Notes under the pieces: generated by a model
Told to the model about the DNA's origin: nothing
What the model saw: the letters and a program-made list of their open reading frames with translations, nothing else
Databases searched by the model: none
Made by a program: the position numbers and the translations under genes
From: Bactericera cockerelli
Taxonomy: Eukaryota; Arthropoda; Insecta; Hemiptera; Triozidae
DNA length: 64,000 nt
Reading direction: 5' to 3'
NCBI GenBank assembly: GCA_024516035.1
Contig: CM044961.1
Location: forward strand, 17,349,756 to 17,413,755
In this document: positions 42,801 to 55,900 of the stretch, piece by piece
How the letters are laid out: every line of letters begins with the position of its first letter
Numbering within the stretch: position 1 is the stretch's first letter

Positions 42801-45800
42801 AGGCATGGTGCTACTAGGTACGTAAAAAAAGCCCCGATAATCATTTCAGAAGCATGAAAGAAGATATTAGTTATCTTTGTAGGAGTTACTGCCATGGTTT
42901 TTCTGTAGGATATTAGGATGCAGAGTGCCAAAGGCATTATCACCACCCTTGATCATGCTTTGTTTACTAATACATTATTATACCTTTTCACTCTACCTAT
43001 ATAAAAAATGTAAATAAAGTTTGATCAAAATTGTTTGATAATAATAATAGTGCTGTTGACTCCGAAACAGAAGTTACGTCTTCAAGTTCTATACCTTCAT
43101 CCGTTTTGTGTGTTGCTTGGCACAAAACAATTGAAAATATGTTTTACCTAAAAAATTGTTTCCTCGAGTAGGAAAGTAAGTGACTATCTCCTGATGTTGA
43201 CATGAATGGCACACTACACTGGGGTATCTACTCAAGAGGTTCTTCCCACAGAGTGAAAGTGGCTGGGAAATCAATGGAAAACCAGCACCTACTGTCAAGT
43301 ATGCAAATACTTTATCCTTGTAGGCTGTCATAACGCCAATTCCTTCCAGTTAGCAGACTACCAATCTTAATTGGACGTCTAAAAAAATATACTTAGACTA
43401 GTAAGTTTTGCTAGTAAATTTATGTTGGATCTAAAATTTAAAAAAAGAATGCCTCCTACGAGAATTTTATTATCTCGCTTATTTCGAGTTCTTGTGCATT
43501 CAATACGACAAACCTTTCTTGTTTTTACTATTCTTTTAGTCTTAAAGAAATATATTTTCATCCATAGAGAATTTTTTTTATATCCTCATAGGTATTTACG
43601 TATGGATAATGAACCATTCAGATAGGTCAAACACTTATTAGTTATTTATTTTGCGCTTGGTATTTAGCGTTTTCAACATGGCGTTTTATTTGTATCTTGT
43701 CTGGTTTCGTCCGTCTCAGATATCTTTGATTTGATGGACATGAAATTGGAAGTGGTGGCTCTTAAGTCCCGAATGACTTCTTTACCATCTATTATTCAAG
43801 TGGTAAACTATAAATAGTTCATGTACATTGAGATGACTCAGCCATTCTACATTAGAGTATTTTCACCAACATCGCTCATTGTAAAACATATTCCATGACT
43901 CTGTCACCGTGCATTTATTCTTTGGTCCTTAGTATGAATAAGTGAGTACCATCTATTATTTGTAAATATTTGAATTTTTTTATTAAGTTCTACTAAAAAC
44001 GTAGTTATAACACTGATATTTGTTCTTAGATTAAGTCCTTGAAATAAACAACAAGACTGACGAGAAGTCCATAATTTCATACTATAAATATTAATAATTG
44101 TCATTAAAATGCCTCAGATTGTAACGAAGAAACATTGATAAATCCTTCTTAGAAGAGAATGTACAAGTAAAGCATAATTTATTCCTCTGCAATGAATCAT
44201 GTTCTCAGATTTGTATCGGTAACTTTATGAACAAGTTTTCCTTCAGAAATGAAAATTCTTGAAATCTTATAAAAGAGTAAAAAGCACAGAAAAAGAAGAG
44301 AAAAAATATGAATCAGAAAAAAATGTGAAGCTGGTCAGTTCTGGTCTTCCAGTGAAGAGGTTGATGGTTCAGTCTGATGCGTGGCTAATTATTAGTCATA
44401 GTATAAATGAGCGGAAATAATGCGCGTCTACAATTCGTAATTAAAAGAAGAAGAGGAAGAAGATGGCTACAGAGAAGAAAGGGAAAGAAATTTCGCTACC
44501 TGGATGCAGCAGAATGATTCCTTTTTTTTAGCAAGTAGATTTACAGGACCGCGACGCCCAATTTTTTTTTATTATAGTATTATTCACATTGATGTATTAT
44601 TCAACAACATCAGCAATGATGGTAAAATCCCAATTGAGAGCGACTTTAACTCAAATAAGAACACGTTCAAAACTTCAACAAAATGTCAGGGTTTGAAATG
44701 ATAGCTCTCATTGAGGAGACTAGAGATGGTATTATTGTATACTAGCGGGCTGTCGCCCGCTTTGCGGGCCGAGGCATGGCCGTGAAAGCAAAAAATCCTT
44801 TTTCGTCAATCGCAGGTGTTGTAGTGGGAATTTCGAAAAATCCCGTCTTATTGCACATCTAGACTATAAGACAAAGCTACCTACCAAATTTCAGCTTCCT
44901 AGGACTTACGGTTTGGGCTGTAGAGCGATGATCAGTCAGTCAGTGGTCAGTCAGTGACTTTGACATTTATATATTAAGATGAACACATCTACTTCAAGAA
45001 CGTGAGTAACTTTTTCATATTTAATGTCATCTACAGTAGACCACTTCTGACTACATTGACCACATTCTACTATTAACATAGCTAAATCCATTCTTACTAT
45101 AATATGGATTAGGTTCTATTTGTAAAAACACACTTTCATCTCATAGAACAATACAAACAAAAACTATTAAGCTAATGGATCTCCTGATTTGGAACGGGTC
45201 CTAATGGTTCTATCAAAAGTCTCGGCAATATCCTGATTCCTCATGTCGCCCAATAAGGGGTTTTCCACTTACAATTTATTAGCTGTGTCTTATGTCTGGC
45301 GTTAGGTAAGAGGCAAAACATTTATAGGCAAACTGTTTCACTTAGATTAAGAGGAAGCAGATACCAAGCTAAAAGTTTCAACATGGAAGATGGAGCCGGG
45401 GTGCATTACCATGAATTTTAAAACTACATAATTATGTTATTTTACTTCCGAGAAATTTCTAATATTAGAAATCGGAAGTATTGTGTTCGTTTTTGTAAAA
45501 AAAAATATTTTTTTGCTCCGATTTCAATTTTTTTCATATTTCTGGACGTTTCATAACCTACTGAGTAAATTTGGTTTTGTGTCCGTCTGTCGGTCTGTCG
45601 GTCTGTCGGTCCGTCGATCTGTTAAAATGATTCCTTGTAACGCGCAAATCTCGGAAACTACTCGACCGATTTTAATGAAATTTTGCACACAACTAGGAGA
45701 CATTCTGTAGATGGTCCCATTTTAAATTCATTGAATTCATACTAGCGGTTCTGGGTGAAAGAGACCATGCGCCTGACCACTAACTTTTTACTTAAACGCT

Positions 45801-48800
45801 TATATCTCGTGAACGGTACACCCGATTTCGATGAAATTTTGTAAGAATATGCATATTATTGTTTTACATAGGTAATTTATATTTATTTTCAAAATAATTA
45901 TAATTTAACTCTGATATTTAAGAAATTTCGAAATTTTTGACAAAAAAGTAAAAAAATAAGGACCACGACTTGCCGATACAGAATGTTTTGTGGAATCTAG
46001 AATGTAGAAAAAACGATATTCTACCATATAAAACAAATTTGAAGAAAATCGGTTGAGCTGTTTTGGAGATACAAGAAATTTTCTATAAAATCTCAAAATT
46101 GGCACGTGTTTACAATGTGAAGCAATCACGAGGAAGTTTTGTGTCCATAATTGGCAGTGTTTTTAATGTTATAATACTTTAATATACAAAATATATTGTT
46201 GTTTTTTACCTGACTATAATTAATAATAATAATAAAAAAACATTTATTACACTTGGTATTTTCCAGTTCAGTTTAACTTTTACTCATATTAAGGATGCAT
46301 GAGCCCAATCCTGCTAGAGCTTTGGTAGAAGCTGAAACTTGATATAATACCAGGATTCTGTAGAATGAAACAAGCACAAAAAATAAAATGAAAAAATAAT
46401 AATAACCAGAATGAAAATAAAAGGAAAGATGTGATAGAAAAGTACCTACAATACCTTTGAACATACTCGTACATACATATATCTCCTGAGAAGTTCAATA
46501 GTACTTAATGGAGATGAAATATTGGAGTTCAAATATATGTGAAAATATCATAAAAATACTCAATATTATTATATTACTTAGATTGATGTGAACGGTAGAA
46601 TATTCTTATATCTAATTAAACATTCTCCAAGTGTTATAGTTTTAGTCTTTAGGTCAGTTTCTCTTTTTACCGTCTGTCGCTGAATAATGATCCTTATTAT
46701 TATTGATTCGTGCATGATTGATCTATAGGAGCTACTGTTGCATCGGGCTAAAGTAGCAAAGGTGATGGTTGGATGAATATGTCATCTGACCAGCCGACCT
46801 CAGTAACCTCATTCACTCTACTGTAAAGGCAATAGACTTGTTATCTGGAGGTCAGCGGTTCTACTCCCGATCAGAGTACGTTTTCGTAAAACTTAATAAA
46901 ATAATTAAGATTTAATTGGCCCTTGCGGCCACTTTTTGCGGCCTTGCGTCCGCAGGCGGCGGCCGATATCAACGAAAAGTTTCGTGGTTCGTGTGGTATA
47001 ATATATTATAAGATCTACTTTCATGCCAATCAAGTTTCTAGCTCTTACCATTCTCGAGATATCATGTTCACACCAATGGCCGAAAACAACTTTTTTGGTA
47101 TCCTGAGGCTATGATTCGTCCAGAAATGTGAAAAGCTGGGTACTTCAAATCTGGACGAATAAAATACATTCCTTGTTAAAGGATAAGGAAAATAAACAGG
47201 AGGTTCGTCTCAACTTAAAACTTTAAAAAGTTGGTATATAATTATTTTCGATTCCTATCAAATCTTCTCTGCCATTTACTCCACCATTTTTTGAACTCAT
47301 CACAAATTAATGTCAGATTAGAATAATCTGACATCGAACTTGTTTTTCCAGGAACAAAGCTCTTTTCAAACGTTTCTCATCGTATTACTCATACCTACTG
47401 GAGTATGGATATTAGGGTCTTCGAAGAAATAAGTTGAAGAAATCTTCGAAGAAAAATAAGAAGATTAAACTTGAAGTCTGCCACCCTTTTTCCAGCAGAA
47501 TAAGATATGTATGTGCATTGCACATAAAGTTGTTTTTCTAAACATAAAGTTGTTTTTCTGAACAACAGGTGGTCTCATCAGATAAGTTTGCATTTGGCAC
47601 GCCTGGGTGATATTCCCAGCGAAATTAAAACCACCTCGCATTATCCAAATCCACGCAGCGTTAAGACAATCAGAAGTTCAGCAATGTTTGAGCAACATGT
47701 TAAGAGTTGACCCTCAACTTTTCGGTCCAAACAACACCACGCTATCTTGCGTCCTACATTACTATGCATTCTCCAAGATAAACAAACAGAATACAAATTC
47801 AACAGGGGTTTATTGTTTTAAGAATGTAGATCTTAACACAGCTGAGTGTCTGATTCATATTAGGTAGGTACCTACTTATTTTATTCTAATAAGAAATTTT
47901 GTTGAAAACTATGGCTTCAAATATTTACCTAAAAGCTAAAAGTACACAACCTAGAACCTAAAAAGTATTTTTGAAAATACAAAAACAATTTCAATTTTTT
48001 AATTTTAAAGTAATAAAACCAATAGGATTCACTTAAATGTACATAATAATTATGAGTGAATAATGATTCCTAACATGAGTCAGTACCTAGTCTTCTCTAA
48101 TGACATCATAACGAAATATGAAGTTCAACTTTAGGATGTATTAAAAATGATCCATTCATTTCACTTTTTAATGAAAATTGTAGAAGCCTATTTCTAGTTT
48201 TACGTTTTGTTTAAAACTACTGACACACTATAATTCCATTGGTTGCTTTGGCACATCCACTAAGAGTATATTAGATCTCTACTACTTTTATGAAACAGAA
48301 AATGCGCTCTGCATCTGACCTCCACAGTATTTATTTTCACTGTTTTTCTATAATCCCAATTTTTAAATAATTTTATTATAGTTAGAACTTCATCCTTAAA
48401 ACTGCTACTAAACAATGCAGCATGTGAGTTGAATCTCAAATTTCAGCAATGCCTTTTACCTACCTCTATTCAAACAATCAAATAACTGTTTTATTATTTT
48501 TTTTTTTCCAGAACTACAAATTACCTACATTACAAAACTCCATATTCCAGTTACAAAAATTACAAATCCCCATGGCTACATAAAATAACTCCATACTGAA
48601 AATCAAGATAAATTAAAATAAACTTGCTCTAATAATAGAAAACCACTAGCCGTTTGCCCGTGCTTTGCAACGGGACTAAATTTCAAATTTACTAAGGCAT
48701 GGCCGTACTGCTGGACAGCAATGCCTTTTTGAACATTTTATAATTTTTCTGGACAAAGCGATAATGGTTTTGGGGGGGTCAATTCTGAGACATTTTTCGC

Positions 48801-49904
48801 TATCTCTTACCGTTTTGGCTAAACAACTCCGGACAAACAAACAAACAAACATAGGTAGGTAGGTAGGTAGGTAGGTAGGTAGTCCTTTTTTCTGTTTTAT
48901 ATATAGAGATACTCTTGAAACAGAGACTACCGACCAAAGGATCTTTATCTTTTCTAATGTTTTATTTAATTTGATCATTGTGAAAGTTAGCTAAAATTCA
49001 AACAATAAATTGGTATAACTCATCTAGTAATTAACTGTCTAATTTTATTGCTTCGAGTGGCACTAGGCAATCAAGCGTAGAGTAATTAAGCCTAGAATGG
49101 TTTGGATTAATGAGTTCTCTTGAGTGGGTAATTAAATAAGAGAACACTTGGGCCAGACCAACTCTCCGTCAACATTTTAAGCCTTTAAGTTGAGATTTCT
49201 AATGTGCTTCATGTTTGTGCGAATTAAAGCTTTTATAATATCTTTTGTAGTTTGATTTATTTTCAACACTAAAATATTAATACAGAAAGTTAGAATTTTC
49301 ACTGCAAAAAGAGGTTAAAACCTTGTTATGATATCCTGACTTTAATTTTAAATCGCGTCATTGCACGTGGAAGAAGTAAAGACTGAGCGTCCATTCAATT
49401 ACCACACCACCGTGAGATGTCACTTTCTCGCGGAAATAGGTATAAATAAATCTTCTCTTATTGTACCTAGTTCATTAGTGTTATAACATAATATTATGCA
49501 TGTAGCTGGTGAGAAGTGGCATACATAACAGTACCTACAATTGATTGATGTTTACACTGTATTAATTATTTATTAGTACCTGTGATTAATTATCATGTAA
49601 AACACTTCTTAATTCTATTAGTTACCGACCTCAGTAGCTTGATTTATAAGGCGTTAAAGGTGGTTCGTTAAATTTTAGTAAGGCGTGTTGGAGTGATTCT
49701 CTTGTGTGATCATTTCAAATATTACAACATTCTTTAACTGACGTTATCGATATTTTTTTTTATTATTACAGATATTTCTGCCATTTGCAATCCAGAGGGC
49801 AAAGTACTCAGAATACTTGAGCAATTTCCTCTCTGGATTACAAGTGACATTTTTTGGAAAAGTTATGCTCGTGCCTTTGGTTCTCCTGTATGTTGTTTAC
49901 AAAT

Positions 49905-49946
<42 letters not shown>

Positions 49947-52900
49947 AACTTCAGTAGCTTGATCTCTAAGGCGGCGGACTTGTAACCTGGAGGTCGGTGG
50001 TTCAATTCCCAGTTTCAGCGTAGATTTAGCAAAGCAAGTTTGAGTAGTTGTGATATCACGTGATTAACACAATTATGGTAACTTAATTGGATTAGTTTCT
50101 CAGTTTTGCTCTAAACACTGTTTGTTGATCATCCTGGAACATTCATCGGAAATTGTAATGGAACTGCTTTGAACTGTAATAAGGTTAAAGTTTTACACCT
50201 GTAAAATTCACTCTCCATATCAAAAGCTTTGTCGACGTCAGGGGTTAGTCTATGAGCTTTCAAGAGAAAGTTCAGAACTTTCCGTATCCATCGCACTTGC
50301 AATATCATCTAATTACTGTGAAATCACATTAGTTTCTTGTGTTTTACACTCCACATGGGGTTTGGATTTAAAATATGTACGAGTACAAAGCTCATTATAA
50401 TTATGTGTGAATCCAATACCATAATACAAGAATAATTATTATTAAAAAATTAAGTACTTCAGACTAATTACAAATCTATGTAACTAATGGGACTTTCCAT
50501 TCTTAGCCGAAAGTGTACATAATCATGACTGAATGTAATAAGAACAAAAAAAAGTCAGTTTTTTATTATTAACAAATGTATACCTATAAAATTTTGTATC
50601 GGTAAGTTGAAGACTTTATTTTTATACTTTTTGGTCAATTTTTGGATTTTCTAACTGAGCCCAAGCATAATTTATTTAATAAAAAATACAAATGTACTAT
50701 GTAAAACGTTAATACGCATCATCATTCAAAGTTTCGCCAAAAAATGGTGTACGGTTCAACAGATATAATTTTAAAAGTATAAAATCAGGCGCTCGTATTC
50801 TATTCACGTAGTCTGTCCCGGTAGCTCAGTGGTAAAGGCGTCACTCTGTGAATCCATAGATACCAGAGGTCGTGGGTTCTAAGCCCAGCCGGGACATGAC
50901 AAGCTATCCTCTCATTTGGGATTTTTACCACATAATAATATGTCTTGGGCTTACTGCTGGAATATTGATACTTGAAAAGTCTTTATCGGGCAGTATAAAT
51001 AAGGCGATATTATTATTATAGTGTTTACACTAATTCAGATAATGTGTCTTCGGGAGTCCTTATTCTCATGCACCGTAGACCACTTACCCGTCTGTTTGTA
51101 TTTGAACTAAAATAAGTAGATAATACGAATAAAATACTCTGACCTAATCTAGACGGACCATTGGTTTATATCGCCACAATTATTTGCAGTATTACTGATG
51201 CTTACTGGGTGACTCAAGAAATTGGTATCCTCATTTCCTTACTCATGATTCTAGTTTTACTTCTGAGAATATCAAATGCTCGGTATCGGAAGTAAAAAAA
51301 AAAAAAAGAAACAAGTTGTGTAACGACGTAGGTGACGAGGGGGCTATACAATCACATTTGCAGCACTAGTATTAGACATCGGACAAAAGCTGACGGATTT
51401 CGACTGGATATTGACACATTTAAAGATATTAAACAAGCGTTTGATGTGGTCTAGCGCGGCGCGGTTAGAATGCCTCAGGGCGCGTCTATTTGCCCTTCTT
51501 AGCCTTGATCTTCCTCATGTAGAACTCCAGCTCCTTGCCTTCTAGGATGTAGCCATCCACGCGACCACACTGTCCGGGTCTGCTCGCCACGCAAGCTAGG
51601 ATACGACCGGTCTGGAATTGCTCCTCGATGGGCTGCTCCACCTTGGCGTGCTTCTGTCTGGACTTGTACTTCTTCACCACCTTCTTGGATCTCTTCTTGT
51701 TCAGGACGGCCTCTTCAGCCTCCGTCAGTTTGCCTGTCTTCCTGCGTCCGATGGGGATGGCGTAGTACGTCTCGTACCACTGGCGGAATGGAGTGGCGTC
51801 AATCACCACGATGGCGTTCTTCACCAGGGTCTTGGTTCGCACCAGCTCGTTGTTGCTGGCGTTGTACACCACATCGATGATACGCGTCTTCCTGGTGCAG
51901 CATTCAGATCCCCATGAGAAATTGCCAGTGTCAATGCGGAGAGCTCTGTACTTCTTGTTACCTCCTCGGGTACGTACAGTGTGTATTCTTTTAGGTCCAA
52001 GCCTGGTATTTGCTGCTGGACGTCCTAACTCAAACTTCCTCTTCTTTCTGATGGGCTTTCTTTTGCCTCCTGTGGCACGTCTTTTATGCCAATGATCCCG
52101 GGAAATACCCATTTTGAATGAACCCCGCACTCGACGAAACTAGAAGAACTGATGAACATAACTTTGAAAGGCCAAGTCAATATAAAATTTCTAGTTGACA
52201 GTGGGGCTTCTGTCAATATTTTGGATATTGATTCGTGGCGTTACCTTAAACGCAAGAATCCTTCTCTGTATTATGAAGAAACAGGAAAAAAGCTATTTGC
52301 CTATGGCAGTAATACACCTTTACCCATAGTAGGTAAACTAGAGTGTGACGTTTCCATTTCAAATGGGACAAAGCTTAAAAATGTGAAATTCTTCATCTGT
52401 CAAGGCAATGGTGTGCCCTTGTTGAGTGGTGAGACGGCGAAAAAACTTGGCATTTTGAAAATAGGCATACCTATTAATTCAGTTGAAGGTAAGTCACAAC
52501 CCTTGGAAGCCACTCCTAAGGCAATGAGTCTAGAAGAAATTCGAGAACATTCACAGCGAGACCCGAGGATGTTTTCACTGAAACAAGCCATACAATGTGA
52601 CAGATGGCCTGTAGAGTTAAGGAAATTTGAATTAATCAAGACAGAGCTGTGTATAAGGGATGACGTGATATTAAGAGGAAATAGGATTTTCATCCCTCCA
52701 TCACTCAGGAAGCACACGCTATCCCTAGCTCACAAAGGGCATCCTGGTATTGTGAAGATGAAGCAAAAGTTGAGAACCAAAGTGTGGTGGCATAATATGG
52801 AAAAAGACTGCGAGAGTTATTGTAAGTGTTGTCATGAATGTCAGGTGGCAGGAAACCCCAGCTCTCCTGAGCCCATGAAAATTGTTTGTATGCCTGAATC

Positions 52901-55900
52901 ACCATGGAGTACTATTGCTGTTGATTTCCTCGGTCCACTCCACAATGGAAAGACGCCAGATTTTCTCATGTTTGCGAGAGAATTCCAAGACAAACTCCCA
53001 TCAGTAGAGTCAGCATACAATGTGGAACCTGTGGCACTCGACAGAGATTTTCAACACAAAATGAAAAACAAGCAGTACTATGATAAACATCATCACGCGA
53101 AAGAGAGTGACATTAAAGTGGGAGATACAGTATTGCTGCAGCAAAACAATACCAACAAACTCTGCAGTAGATATGATCCGGAGCCTTACTTAGTCATCGC
53201 AAGGAATGGAACTAGTGTAACTGTGCGTTCCCAGTTAACAAACAAGCAGCACATAAGGAACATTTCTCAAGCCAAGAAATGTATTGATCCTTCTGGTTTT
53301 ATCCTGCGCGGAAGTCAGTCCACCCCCAATGATATTTTCTGTGAAGAGAATGAAGAGAATAATACTATTAATGATGCTGATGTAAGAATGCCACCAGGAG
53401 ATGATGCTGATGAAAGAGTACCAGAAGTTGATGCTGATGAAAGAGTAACAGAAGAACGATAATGAAAATATTGATGACGCTGTACAAAAAGAAAATTGTG
53501 AAGAACAAAGTGATTGGCAAAGCGCCGAATCATCAGAGAGTTATGAAGATCCGAAAGATGAAGATTGGTTACCTGTTCAAAGGCAAAGAAAAAGAAAAAA
53601 GAAAAGGAAGGAATAATGTAATAATTGTATAGTAGGATTTGATGATTTGAAAGATGAGAGAGCGGCCAGTGTAGTTTGTGGAAATAAAAGATCAGTTTAG
53701 TTTTGACCACTGTACTGGTATGTTGTTCCTGTCTTAGAGACATTTCAGGTATTGTGTTCGTTTTTGTAAATTAACAAAAAAAATCGCTCTGTTTAAAAAA
53801 AATCACTTTTAGACAAGTTGTAACTCGTGACGTCATGAGTAACTTTGATACCGTAAACAGACCATTCAAAATTTGGCCGATTACACTTTCTCGGTAGGAG
53901 AACTTACTTTACTGAACTTATTAAAGGATCAAGAGAGTAAAGAAAAAATCTTTGGTTCTTCTGTGAGTTGGGTATGAAGCACAGCCATCCTTTACCACCC
54001 TGTACCGCTCATTAATGTGGTATGTATGTATACTATGTATGTATGTTCTCTCAATATGAATCAAATCCCAGCGGATTGCACATATGCAGTACAAGTGTTA
54101 CCTGTTACAAGTAACAAGTTACCGCACTAGAACGCTAATGTGCCCGAGACATCAAAATTAACTAGGGCAAAGTTGATTGGACGCCGAAGCGAACTTTAAG
54201 CGAATGCTCGATTTCAGTCGCGAATAATATATCTAAAAAAAGTCGGAATTATTTTTGTTGCTGTACAACTTCTCACTTTTCTGTTTATACTGATGAAAAT
54301 AGAGAGGTTAGTTGATGGCATGGATATTCAGAAATATTACCTACTGATGTAACTGATGAGCAAATAAGCTCGATATAGCTGTCCAGGTATGTTCTGATAT
54401 TCACTTTCTGTTTATACTGATTTGAAGTAGTCGACTTACCGACCTCAGAAGCTTGATCGAGAAGGCGGCGGACTTGTCACCTGGAGGTCGGCGGTTCAAG
54501 TCCCAAGTTCAGCAAAGATTTCCGCATGGCAAGCGAGTGCTTAACCACTGAGCTATTCGTGCTCTCTATTTTCGTGCTCTCTAATTGAACTCGCCTTAAT
54601 AATTGCCACACAAACCACCGACCTCTATGTAACTTTTCTGCAGTCTCCGATCTACTTGAGGTCAGTTAAGTAATTAAAATGCCAGCAATGTTGGTAGGTA
54701 CTACACACAACACTGATGATAAGTAATAAATATTAATCTCGTATCCGCCACTACTCTGTGTATATTCACTCTTAACCTTTAGTTTTTTTTACATAATATA
54801 TTTATATTTAACATAATTATATTTATGTTCAACACGCCGTAATAGATTAACTACCACTAAATAATAATGAACATAAGAAGTTTAAAAGTCCCTACAATCT
54901 TAAAACTTAAAATAATATTAATATTGATCCATATAACTAAATTTGTGAAAAACAATACTTTTTATACCTTATAGGTGATAGTAAGTAAAAATATTACAAG
55001 TAATAATCCTTCAAGTCCAGTTATGTGACAGAAAACTCCATTTTTTTCTATAATAAATAATCATGCTTTAAAGTTATCCATCCCAACCTAACCCGGGAAT
55101 TCTTGTGGAACCACAATCCATGAAAACTTACATTAGTTCCGGGAATAGAAAAGAAAAAAATCTCTTCAAGTCAATAAGTTGAAGTGTTAATTTAATGTAT
55201 CTCTTAAACGTGTAGAATAAAATAATATTTTTTTAAAAAAATAATATGTATTAGTTTAGTACCTATATTTTTTAAATTGTATTTAGTAATAATTATGTAA
55301 TTTAAAATGTACAATAAATTATAATTCCTTCTTTCTTCTTATTTTTTTAGGACATAATTATTATGGACAGTATTATGATTTATGAACGACATAGGTTCAG
55401 GGGTACCAATAATAATTTAGAGTCCTTAGCCCCTAAGCAATGAGCTAGGTCACCTTTGTCCTATCATTGAACCGACCAGCGACTCTTGGTTCAAGGAGTT
55501 ATATTAGAGTTTATTTACAGTGCCCAGCTGAAACTACCCACATAGGTACATAATTATGAGACACCCAACCGACCTCAGAAGCTTGACCGATAATTCAGTG
55601 AACTCGTAACCTGACGGTCGGTCGTTCGAGTCCCAATCTTGGGTTATTTATAAAAAATTACATATTTATTTATTATTTATATAATTACTAGCGGTCTGTC
55701 GCCCGCTTTGCGGGCCGAGGCATGGCCGTGAAAGCAAAAAATCCTTTTTCGCCAATGGCAGGTGTTGTAGTGGGAGTTTCGAAAAATCCCGTCTTATTGC
55801 ACATCTAGACTATAAGACAAAGCTACCTACCAAATTTCAGCTTCCTAGGACTTACGGTTTGGGCTGTAGAGCGATGATCAGTCAGTGGTCAGTGGTCAGT

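Larger units (their letters stand above)
52141..53747 (+). mobile_element. Ty3/gypsy retrotransposon remnant, internally deleted
   Basis: Consists of a pol-derived ORF, a polypurine tract (about 53585-53613) and a possible short 3' LTR (53617-53747, starting TGTAAT and ending TTTCA, with AATAAA near 53682). No matching 5' LTR, primer-binding site, gag, reverse transcriptase or RNase H is seen. The left edge meets the RpS8 leader at about 52140. The right edge meets a fragment resembling family P (ATTGTGTTCGTTTTTG). LTR limits are tentative because no second copy is present. Confidence 0.7.

Noticed and set aside
48852..48883. TAGG repeats as telomere-like sequence
   Set aside because: The insect telomere unit is usually TTAGG. 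This is a short microsatellite inside a Helitron.
51618..52095. Plus-strand ORFs of 99-100 codons across RpS8
   Set aside because: Antisense shadows of the RpS8 coding sequence, with no recognisable product.
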